Position numbers and translations under genes: made by a program
NCBI GenBank assembly: GCA_033065855.1
Contig: JAVXUO010001736.1
Span: 797,001 to 861,000 of the forward strand
Direction of reading: 5' to 3'
Source of the DNA: Escallonia rubra
Lineage: Eukaryota; Streptophyta; Magnoliopsida; Escalloniales; Escalloniaceae
DNA length: 64,000 nt
Notes under the pieces: model-generated
Databases searched by the model: none
What the model was told of the DNA's origin: nothing
Seen by the model: only the letters and a program-made list of their open reading frames with translations
Part shown: piece after piece, positions 10,301 to 22,300 of the stretch
Position numbering within the stretch: the stretch's first letter is position 1
How the letters are laid out: each line of letters starts with the position of its first letter

Positions 10301-13300
10301 ATTTTTAAACTTCTTACTACCATGATTCCTGTACAACTGAAATTGATGATATGCAAGATTTTGCTTCATATCGGTTCTACTCTTTTGCTTAATCTTCGCC
10401 ATTTAGTTTTCCTCCGCTCACTTCTCTCCTTCTGGATACAGTGTTAGTCCATATCCAGGGCACCCACAGTTAACTAGAATCAAAAGTGGGTAATGACATT
10501 AGATATATTATCTCATCGAGTTCTGACCTCTGATATAAACAACTTGTACATAAATCCCCAGTACCTAAAGTAACTCTGGCTCTCCTTGTCTTGCACGAAT
10601 GGGTCTAAGCTTCAGATTGAGAGTTTTTACTTGTATTACTTGCATTGCTTCTATTATATCATCATTTTTTTTCAAAAGAACGAACTACTAGCCCAGCACC
10701 ATCATTTTTTTAAAATCAAACTTTTGCTGATTGAGAGATCATAATAACTAGATGTCACTTTTTTAATCCCACTCCCAAGTTGTCCCCAGTAATTACGAGA
10801 TTTAATGTTGCAGTTCAGAATTCCACCTTTCTGTTTATGTGCATATGACATGCATGTGATGGTGTAGCATTATATTTATGAAAAACATGCAATTCCTGGT
10901 AGGTGCATCACCTAAACCCTTTTGGCTGTTAATTGATGTAGTAATTGTCGTACATTGTATGATTCTGCCCCAAGAATCAGGATCAATTCCTTCAGAGCTA
11001 CTTTTGTTTCTGTAATAGATTTACAAGTTGTTTGAACTTAAATTTTTTTGAAGCAGATAACACTATAGTAGAGTCTGCAAGTGCTGGCTTCATCGTTATA
11101 TGGTACTGGTCCATGGGGTCATGATATAGTCTGAAGTCTGAACTCATAATTATAAAGGACACATGCACGTGAAAAACAGTGACAGCATTTTGTTTGTGGA
11201 TTGACTTTCTACGTTTGTAGTTTAAGCATCCTTGTGGTTCACAGCAGAACGATGTTGCAGTTCGATTCTCAAGTTGCTGCATCATAAATTCATTGCCTTG
11301 ATATTTGAAGCGCTGAAATGTTGAAAAAACTTGTGCATTGAGAATGTTTCTCTTGGTAATTTGCTTTTTTGGTGGACTAATAACCATATATATAGTGCCA
11401 TTGTTGGCAGATTTGCCTCTTAGCAAACTGGCCCTTTTGCGGAGAATATACACTGAAATTTTGGAGTTATAACTTAATATGTTACTTGTTCTTGCTCAGC
11501 CACTTGAAGACCCCAAGAAAACTACAGATATAATTTCAGAGGCATTGAAAAATACAGGTCAAAGGGGAATAATTGGCCGAGGTTGGGGAGATCTTGGCAC
11601 ATGTAAGTGTCTTCCTCTTTGGTTTAGTTCTGTACAGATATATCTGGCTGCTTTCTCTATTTTGCAGTGTGGGTACTTGATGAAAGAATTTTTTGGCATG
11701 AAAGGCTTAATTGATAGCTTCTTAAGAGATCCTATATTACAATACAATTGAAGGGAAGAAAAGAAAAAGTTACATTTTTTTTAATGCTGCTGTCTTAATT
11801 GACTAATGACTAGATTGCTTGTGGCTTTGTTCTTAGAAGTGTCAGTGGACCTATACCACTCGCTTACCATGATTTGTAAGCAAGTTGGTTCGTTTGCAGG
11901 TTCTAACCTATTACTAATGCATAACTTCAAAAGGCTTCTACCTGAATTACGTATTTTGTATTTGTCTTTGGCTATGGTACTTTTAGCAATGTGCTCAAGA
12001 TACATGTTCAATCATTTTTATAATTACACATGCATTTAGGCAGCTTTTCCGTTGGATTCCATCACGAGTCTTCTGACCCTTACGCAGAGGATTAAAAGTC
12101 CATCTGTTTTTTTGAAGGATGACTATATGTTGCATTTGCTTTTAGATCTTCTAATAGCAAGGTAAAGCTCCAAATAAAGTTATAAAACCCAGTGTTTGTC
12201 TTCCTGTTGTCGTGTGTGAGAAACTTTTTCACAATTGAGAAAGTTTTCTTTGCTGATTCGTGATACTTAAGGATTTCCCACTCAATGTAGTAGCTCTTTA
12301 CGTATTCTCTGTAGGAAGTTTGTACTCTCTTTTTGCCTTTTAGTTTTATAGAGTAACTCATATTCTGAATATGTTTGGACTTTGGAGTCCTACTTGTCTT
12401 CTGGTGCTTTACCTTTGGTAGTAGAAGGAATTTCCAAAATTTCCTGCTGTATATTAGACTCTCTCTCTCTCCCTTCCCCCCCCCTCCCTCCCTCCCTCCT
12501 CCCCCCTCCCTCTCTCCCTCCCTCCCTCCCTCTCTCTCTCTCTCTCCCCCGTGCCAGCCCCCCGGGCCCCGGCTCATATACTATATGGGAATTAGTGTTT
12601 ATGTTCCATTTCTCTCCTCATTCTTTTGTCTTGGGGAGGGGGCAACAATTTAAAATTAGAAATCTCTGTGTGCAATTTTCTCACTTTAATTTTGCACTGC
12701 AGTACCAGAAGTTCCTGACAACATTTTCCTTCTGGAGGATTGTCCTCATGATTGGTTGTTTCCGCAATGTTTAGCTGTGGTGAGTTTATTCTAAACTGCC
12801 ATGTTTATGATTTTCTGTGTTCACTTTTGTTTGGGTTTGGGGTGGCTGGGAGGTGCTAGCTAGTTGTGAGTCATTAGTTGTATGTAATGTGATTGTTGGA
12901 GTACATTTAAGGGATTCAGAGTTTCTTGGACATTGTTAGGTTGTGCGATTTGAAATAGAGAACTGCAATTATATCTTCTGAGTCTAGCTATTGTGTAGTT
13001 GATAGAAAATCACACATTGATGCACACTCCTGATAGGCGAATCGGGCCGGCCTGCTTTTGAATTTAAACAGATAATTAGCTGGTTTTATACCTGCAGGTT
13101 CATCATGGTGGTGCTGGAACTACAGCTACAGGACTTAAGGCCGGGGTAATACATGCTATTGAATTTTTTGCATTTTATTAGTGTTGTTTCAATGTGATGG
13201 TAGCACTTTTTGATATTGCTGTATTTCAAAGGTCTATCTTATATTGAAAACTTGTTATTTGAGATTTGACACAATTATATAATACATTTACTTCTGTGCA

Positions 13301-16300
13301 TGTTATACTTATGTAATTGATCTTAAGTGACATCCACATCATAAAATGCAGTGTCCAACGACCATAGTGCCCTTTTTTGGAGATCAATTTTTTTGGGGTG
13401 ACAGGATATACCAAAAAGGACTGGGACCTGCACCAATCCCTATAGCAGAGCTCAACATCGAAAACCTCTCGGATGCCATTCGATGTATGCTCCAGCCAGA
13501 GGTAATTCAACTGTCGTTGGAAGTTTCTACCTATAGTAATATTTTCTCGATAGCCTATGCTATAAAGAATATGCTAGTCGCTTTTCTGTTCTTAACATTT
13601 AATCTACAGAGATACCAGTCATTATTAGACTTGTTTTCTAAATGAGGCATCTGTTAGGCATATGTAGGTCATCTTGTGTTTTTTCTTCTCTTTCAGTTTA
13701 GGCAGTTGTTAGAACTTTGAATTGATTTTTTTCTTCAATACTAATTGCTGGATTTAATTGATAAAGACTTGGGAGAAGGTAATACAGTTTGTTAATTTAG
13801 GTGGCCAGAGGCTGAAATTTTTTGCCATCTGCAAAGAAGTTGATGCACAGGTTTTATGCTCAGGAACCATGTAAAAAAATGAAAGCCTAAAAGGAAAATC
13901 GTCTTACATTCACAAGATTTATGTCTCACCAATTTTTTGCCTTCATGGAGGGTAGGGTGATAAAGTCGACCATGTTATGCACACTGGAGAACCGCATAGA
14001 CCTTATATCTTAATTATCCCCTAAACATGCTTTCATATGCTGAATGTTGAAATTTCCACTATATACCCCTATGCTAAACTTACTCTAAGACCAGACATTT
14101 AAATGGTTTGAATGTTGATAATTTAGCTTTTGATACGCAATTTTATGCCTATTGGAGACCTATCTATATCTATATCTATATCTACATCTATATCTATATC
14201 TATACATATATAAAAGCACAGATCTATACATATATAAAAGGGCAAATTACACCTATGTCCCTGAGGTTAGGGTATAATTACAGTCAAGGACATTAAGTTT
14301 TAAAATGTAACATACCGTGACCAAACACTTTTAAAATGTATCAGCCGTGTCCATCCGTCAGGGTTCCGTAAAAAAATTGTACTTTTTGTATGATGTCAAT
14401 ATGGATTTTTAAAATGACAATACTACCTCTTGTACTGTATATACTGAATATTTTTAAAAAATTTAAATTAAGATTTCAAGCCTTAATTTAAAGTCACAAT
14501 TAGGATTTTGTTGAAACCCTAATTTGCAAATTTTGATATGTTCTCACTCCCATTGCCGGCGACCAATCTCCTGCCGGCGTCGCCTCCATCGCCGGCTACG
14601 TCGCCCTTCCCCTTCCATCTGTTCTCTCTCCCCGCACCTCGCCCTCCCCGCGGCAGCCCCTTCCCTCGCCCCACACCGGCAGCGCCTTCCCTCGCCCCAC
14701 GACGCCAGCCCCTTTCCTCGCCCCACGACGGCGGCACCTTCCCTCGCCCCACGACGACATCCCCTTCCCTCCGCCGACTAGATCTAAAATAAAGAGACGA
14801 CCTTGATTTGAACATGGACATGGTCGCCGCCATGGTCGGTCACCGAGCACCTCCGCCATGGTCAGATCAAGAACATGGAAATGGACATGGTCGCCGTCAC
14901 CGAGCACCTCCGCCGCTGCTGCACCGTCTTCGACGCCCACCGTGAAATGAAGAGACGGGAGATGGAGAAAGAGAGGAAAGAGAGAAAAAAGATGAAGAAA
15001 ATGGAAATTTTATTTTATTTAGGGGCAATTCAGTCTTTTCGTCAAAACCGTTATGTATTTTTGTATTCCGTTTGGTCAATGGACATAAGTGTAATTTGTC
15101 CAAACCTTAGTTGCAGGAAACTCCTAATAAGGTGACGTTTCTCTCTAGGAAACTCGCTTTTGCGATCCCAAGTTAGGAGCTCCATGGGATCTCGTCCCAA
15201 GCTAATATGGGAACTCAATCCCATTAGCTGGATAGAGATGCATGGAACAAGTGAGAGAATACCTGAAAATCAAGCCCTTTTCAACTCAATTCCTTGTTTC
15301 TCTCCTCCTTCAAGTCCTTAAAGCTTTCTTGTTTGTTGTTGCTGGCTATGTAAACTATACTAAACAAATGATAATACTCTTTACGCATTTATTTATTCAA
15401 GCTGCTCCCAACCTCAGATTCTTTTTGGTGCTTACGCTCCCCCGCCCCCGCTGCCGCTCCCGCCCCCGCCCCCGCTCCCGCTTTGTGCAACTAAGGTCCA
15501 AACTATTGTCCTTACCTGTAATTATACCCTAACCTCAGGGACATAGGTGTAATTTGCCCTATATAAAAGCACAGATGGGATTAATTAGCTAATCTTTTCT
15601 TTCCTCGAAATGCCCTTTTAAATTGAAGTCTTCATAAGAAGTTGAGGGTGATTAGGGATGTTTTTGACTTATAACTTCTTTTTTCCCATAAAATACCCTT
15701 TTTGGATTAAAGTGTTGTTAAAACATAGGGATGTCTTTGACTTCTCATAGGATGTCAAGTTTCTTTCCTTGAAAAACCCTTGTTTGAATATATGCTTTTG
15801 TTATAGTTAAGGGTTGTTTCGGCTTTTACTAAAGAAAAAAGAAAAAAGTCCTATGAAATCCTAGAAAATCACCCTTGAATAGTTTCATACTCTCTAAACA
15901 TCGTTACCTGAAAAAAATCTTCTCAAAACATACCTCCATTCATGTTAAAACTAAACTACCCTATAGCTACTACATCTTCTCCATCAAATTTAGTTATCAA
16001 AAACAGCTTGCATATAAGAGAGTTTCTGTAAGTTTTAAATTCTTGTGCATGTATACAAATACAATACAAACATATTAGTATGTTGAAACTATCTTATTAG
16101 GTTTATTTTTAGGTTTTAAATACAGATATATTGGTGTAAGCTAACGTAAAACTTGAGTTTTCTAAGTTTTTTTTGAATGTATATAGAATCATAAGTCATA
16201 ACTTTTAATAATCGCTAGATCAAACCATTAGGCTTCTAATCATAATTTGAGTTCATGACAATTGACTAAGTTCGTATTAGAGTTATTGGAATTGCCTTAT

Positions 16301-19300
16301 TTGCGTGACAACATGTTCTTCACATGGTTATGTCTTTGTTTGTTCAACTGTAGTGCGGAATACAATATATTTGCATGATAACATGTTCTTTATATGGTTA
16401 TTGTCTTTGTATATTGCACTCTTATAGTGATAGGATTAGCTGAAACTCAATTAATAAATACTCTTTTTTATTTGAGCTCCAAGGATTAATGATTATTTTT
16501 GGCTTGAAAACTCCCAAATTCTGATACGCAAGTGGTTAAACAACATTTTTCCCTAAAATACCCTTGACATTTAAAAGGGTGAGGTTAAATTACAATCTTT
16601 GCTCACACTCGAACCCTTCTCAAAAGATCAAGGTCAGTCGGCGGTGCACCCCGCAAGGGAGATCCCGCTAATCAGCTTCCTTTTGCCTTGTGGGTTTGAT
16701 AACCTGTCGACTTGCACACATGTCAGACTCCTTGGTTCGTGTTTCAAGACGGGCCGAATGGGGAGCCCGTAAGCCGGTGCCAGGAGCGCCCTGTCTAAGC
16801 ACGTCGGGAGGCGCGCTGCCTACCTTGATCGGCGTGATGGCATTCTGGGCGGTCCACGCTCTGACTCGACTGGCGGACCGGCGAGATCCGACCGAGGCTC
16901 ATCGCCGGTTCCCATCTGCTTCCCTCCCGACAATTTCTAGCACTCTTTGACTCTTTTCAAAGTCCTTTGCATCTTTCCCTCGCGGTACATGCTTGATATC
17001 GGTCTCTCGCCTTTGTTGCTAAAAAGGTGAAACGTTCATAATACATATTTTAGTAACAAAAGAATATGAATTTAATAAAAGCGGGAAGGGATCCTAGTCC
17101 ATAGTATAAAAATGATCCCCAAGGTTAAATGGCTAAACATTTTTCTTAACCCCATGATTAAATTTAAAAGGTTTATGAAAATTAAAGGTGCTTTTGACCT
17201 TTACAAGGGTGACGCTAGATTACAACATTTTGGCTAAATTAGACAATTTGTCGTTAGAGAGGTTAAAAGTTCACTATTGTATCTTTTTGTGACAAAAGAG
17301 TACGAGTTTAACCAAAATGGGTGTGGATCTAGCATTGCTAGCTAAACATTTTTCCTTAAGAAGGCCCTTTTTAAATTTTAATGTTTTACATAAATTATGT
17401 GTTTTTGACTTTGAAAGGGTGAGGCTAAATTACAACATTTGTCACTAAAGAAGTTAAAGTTCACTAATGAATCTTTTAGAGAAAAAGAGGATAAATTTAA
17501 CTAAAACGGGTGCGGATCCAGCCCCACCGTATAATATGATTTCAAGGGGTTAAATGGCCAAACGTTGTTCCTTGAAAATACTCTTTTTAAACTTTTATTC
17601 CTTAAAATGCCTTTTTATAGGTTAGAGTTTGATTTAAATTAAGGATATTTTGACTTTTGGTTATAATATTAAGCCTCTTTCTCTAAAATACCCTATTTGA
17701 ACTTAAGGGCTTTATAATTAAAGGGTTTTTTTTTAATTAAAATACCCTATTTGAATTTGGAAACTGAATCAAGTTATCCTGAGCTTTGGAATTGTAGATG
17801 AGTTCTATTAGCGTCTTATTAACAAACATTTCAAGAGTGTTTCTTTTACTAGTTCAACACTTAGTAAGCTGGATTTACAAATTAGTATTAAATCAACAAG
17901 TGCTCTAACATCCTGGAATTTCCGAAACTTTAACACTCACTAGATCATTTACATACAGACAATATTATCCTCACAACCCAATGAACAAACATTATCAAAG
18001 CAGTTAAACCATTAAGTAATGTCATACTCTCACTGTACAATCATACTTTGAAACTAAATTTAAACCTAAATAATTAACTAGCAAAGGTCACCCACGCGGG
18101 GGTTCTAAAGACCAATACGGTAACTAAGTACTAATTCTCATGCTCGGCTGTAAACCCAATCCCGAGCAATCTACTGGGGAACATTACCAGCAGAAAGAAA
18201 GTCAAACGAGGCTGAGCTTTTGAGAGCTCAGTAAGGTCGCTCAAAGTTCAGTAGAGGGATACAAAAGATCTACAGATTTATTACGATTGCAATATGGGGA
18301 AGATTCAACTCAATGCCTTAAACTAGATATCAATAAGAACACTTTCAGCTACGATGCAAACAATTACAGATGATATTGAACATGAGCAATTGCAAAGCCA
18401 CACACATGCAGTACATGGTAATCACTTAGCAAAACCACAAAGGCGATGCTCACTAACACTGATAACTACATATGCATATGTACACCGGTTAGTCTATCAA
18501 CGTACTAGCCCACACCAATACACACCAAATCCCCAATGCGCACCAATTCCCCCTAATACACACCAACTCCCGCCAATACACATTAATACAGAATCTCATG
18601 TTAATGTTCAGAATAAAATAATCGCGAATTCAACATATAATTCGATGCTCGATGGGCAATAAAAGATGAGCATGGACATGAATGTCAAAAATCGCTTAAG
18701 GCTCAAAATAAGGTATCATGGGCAATCAACACATTCTCGTGACAATTTTATAACCAGAATCCAATAGCATTTGAGAAACAAATAGAAATAACATAAGAAA
18801 TCAAAGTGAAGTAGGGTTCGGATAAAATTCCTTACCTCGATCCATGCTACGTGATGTTACCCAACCTCGTTAAGAATTTCTTGAATTAACTTAAATTGAC
18901 AATTTACTTATAAGAACAAATTCTAACCTCATTAACACTATAAATTCTATGCTAATTACTCACTCCGACAATCTCAACTTAAACCAAAACGTAACGGATC
19001 CCTTAGACAGTCAAACTTAACCGATAAGCCTGCACACTCTATAAAGCGTTAAGAGACCCCGAAATTCATAATAAATCCTTACAAAATACTTTCATAGCTT
19101 AAAACAGCATAACAAGTTACAATATGGATTTTCTAAATTTTCGAATATTTTTTAATTAAAAATATTTTTGTAAAGGCTAGAAAAGCCTAAAAATAGCAAT
19201 TAATACTTCTAGCTTAAATGAAAGTCCCACAATTTTACTAATAGCCTTAAAATATATAAGGAAAATACTGAATACTGAAACTGAAATTAGGGTAAAGCAC

Positions 19301-22300
19301 CAAAAACTATTTTAAAATCATCTGTTTTGCTAATCAAATGTGATACAATAGTGATACCAAATCAACTCTAAAAATTATAAAATTTAAAATGGGACTTCCT
19401 TATACTATTAAAACATTATAATTTTTCCAGAATTTATCATGAACTTTAAAGACTCCAATCAAATTTTAAAAATCTGAATTTACAGAAAATATTAAAAATA
19501 CAAACCAGTTTAGAAAATTATAAGTTTTTGCCAAAAATTCTAATTTAGCCTAAGGTATCCTACTGCAATATTTAACACGCTAACAATCACTGTGCATCAT
19601 CTAACGCACCTATCGAACATAACGCAAACCCGTGGTACACCTATACACATTACATGCATGAGACACATATACACACAAGCACACTCTAAAACACACCATA
19701 CACACACACACATGCAATACACCACATCTCACACCTCCCACACCCACGGCAGTGGGTCTTCTCTCTCTCTCTTTTGTTCAACACACTCATGCACACCCAT
19801 TATACACACGTTCACACACACACACACACTCTCTCTCTCTCTCTCTCTCATCTTCACTGCACACCCGCAAATTTACTCCATTCACACACATACACACTAA
19901 ACATAAACATACACTCGTACCCGCACAACCCATACAATCACATACAAAACAGATACCCATCACACTCCTCTTCTTGCCCAACACACACACGCGCGCTCTC
20001 TCTCTCACACCTACTGCCTCACTGCCTTTTCTTCCAACACACCCTCCTTTCACACACAAATACATACTGTAACCCACCATATCAACCTGCTTAGGACAAC
20101 TGTGCAGCCCCCCTTGTTCGAACCATGGCGGCGCCGCAAACACAGGTTCACGGCAGCCATGGGTGCTCACCGCAATACCCCTTTTCCTCCCACGAACACT
20201 CACACAAACCTACAAAATTCCAACCCCACGGCAGCCCTACACGGCTGTCTCTCTCTGTACACGGCAGCCCTCACGACTATCTCTACTTCACGCACAACAT
20301 CCCACAATCACGGCATGCACCATGGCTGCCCTCTTCACTCACTAAGAATTATAAATCACACATATGTCTCATTGCATAATGAATTTCCGGCAAAGAAGAG
20401 GGTGAAAGTCCTTACCGGAGATGGGGGTTCTTCGCCGCATTCCGTCACCGAGCAGCTTCTCTTCTTCGCTTTCTCTGCTTTTCTTTCTCTCTTCTCTTTT
20501 TTAAAAAAAATAAATAAATCAGATTTTGAATTTATTTTATTTATTTATTTACTTAACCCCCTTTACAAATCGTCGCTAGTTGTTGCCGATAAAATATTAC
20601 TTGTGCACATCGTTGCTAGACATTGCGTATAGAAATTGTCGCAAGCAAAATAATTTAACCGGCTAAAAATATATTGGGGTTCGGGGTATTACAAGTGCAG
20701 TAACTTAGAAAACTGCATAAAGTAAGGATACACTAGCACATTTCCACCTTCATAATAAACGAACATTAGAAACACATCATTTAGAAGTTTCGTTCCCACA
20801 AGAGCAATACTTATGTATTCATAAAGGCCATGTTATTAGTATTTCTTTTTTCGCTCATTTATAAATCTCAAACCCTATAAGAGAGTTCGATTAATTTGGT
20901 AATCTATTATAATATTTTGGCTAAATTCAATTATTTTGTCCCTGAAGAGGTTAAAAGTTCACTAATGCTTCTTTTAGTGTCAAAAGAGTATGAATTTAAC
21001 CAAAAAGGGGTGCGGATCAAGCTCGACTGTATAAGTCTGAACTTGCCATTTAAAAAAAAAAAAACCATGTCAAGACTTAACTTTAAACTTGCCTACATCA
21101 AATCAATTAAAAGAACCTCCTTGATTTATGCTACTCCTTAGAGAACCGTTCCTAAGTGCCGGTATTATTAAGTTTTTTTTTATATATCTTTGTTTTAAGG
21201 TGGACCGACTATTGTATCAACTAACTTTTGCATGTGGATGCAAATTTAAATTGATCGATATAGGACCATATTGGCTTTTTAGATTTATAGGTGTAGTATT
21301 TATTGTGTAAATGATATGTGCTAAAAATATAAACCTTGTGGCGAAATATGCTGAATTTCATGCACAACAAAATCAGTAGCTTAATATGTATTACTAAGAT
21401 TAACAAGGTCATGGTGGGTCAAAGCAAAAAAGAGCTATAGAGTATACTGTCAAGAACTATGAAGTGAGCTTCAGAGTACACTATAGATTATTTAACATAA
21501 AAAGAGGAAAAAGAATAACACTGAGATTAAAATAGCTTTAGACAAATTTTACTTGAGCTAGAACTTAAACTAGAAACAATTGATCTGTACTTTCAATTTT
21601 CAAATAAAAGATACATGAAAATTTTAATAAGACTAGATCCTTGCCAAAAGTAAAGAAAATGGTGGGATCATTTTGACCCTAACGACCATTGCTACAAGAT
21701 ATGAGCATCACTCTGTAGAATGAAATAAGATGGATAATGGATAATACTAAAAGTCCTAAACTACGATATTTCGAACTTTAGTGCTTATGCTTGCTAAAAA
21801 AAGGGTCATAACTTTAAAAGTGAATGATAGAAAATTTAAGAAAGGATCACATTTATTGCTGAAGCAATTGAATTTTTATATGTGCCATGCTAGGTTCTTG
21901 AGTTCATTTGGTTCTTGATTTTAGAGATACAACCCGAAATTTCTTAAGTTCTTCCATTCTACAAATTTGTCATACACTTTTTTATCCAAACTCCTTCTCA
22001 TTAGACATTTTACTTTCTATGATCTTTTTTGAACTACAAATTTTGAACTTCTGTTAATATCACTTAGCTATAATTTAACTTCTTCTAAGTTCCTAACTTT
22101 CATCTTACACTTCCTCAACTTACATACATACCATAGAATTATATTACAAGAGATTGGACATCTCCAATACATATACTTCTCATTATATTTTATGTGCTTT
22201 TTTCACCTTTATACTACAATACAAACTTGTAGTGTTTGGTGAGAATTAAATGTTTGTGGAAGATATTTGAAACTGATTACAATGTAAGCGCACCTTACTA

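Noticed and set aside
10998-11453. 151-codon reverse ORF in a UGT80A intron
   Set aside because: No family motif, lies antisense within an ordinary intron, composition typical of chance AT-rich ORFs.
12092-12577. 161-codon Gly/Arg/Glu-rich reverse ORF
   Set aside because: It spans a CT/CCCT microsatellite and unremarkable intron DNA; no conserved motif.
14519-14940. Several overlapping ORFs on both strands in the GC-rich block
   Set aside because: Low-complexity Arg/Gly/Pro/Ser translations in all frames; explained by GC-rich repeats in the Mutator-like element.
16690-16950. 86-codon ORF in GC-rich DNA
   Set aside because: The stretch is 26S rDNA in reverse orientation, so the ORF is not a protein gene.
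19592-20632. His/Thr/Ser-rich and Cys/Val-rich ORFs
   Set aside because: They are translations of CA/CT repeats inside the solo LTR.
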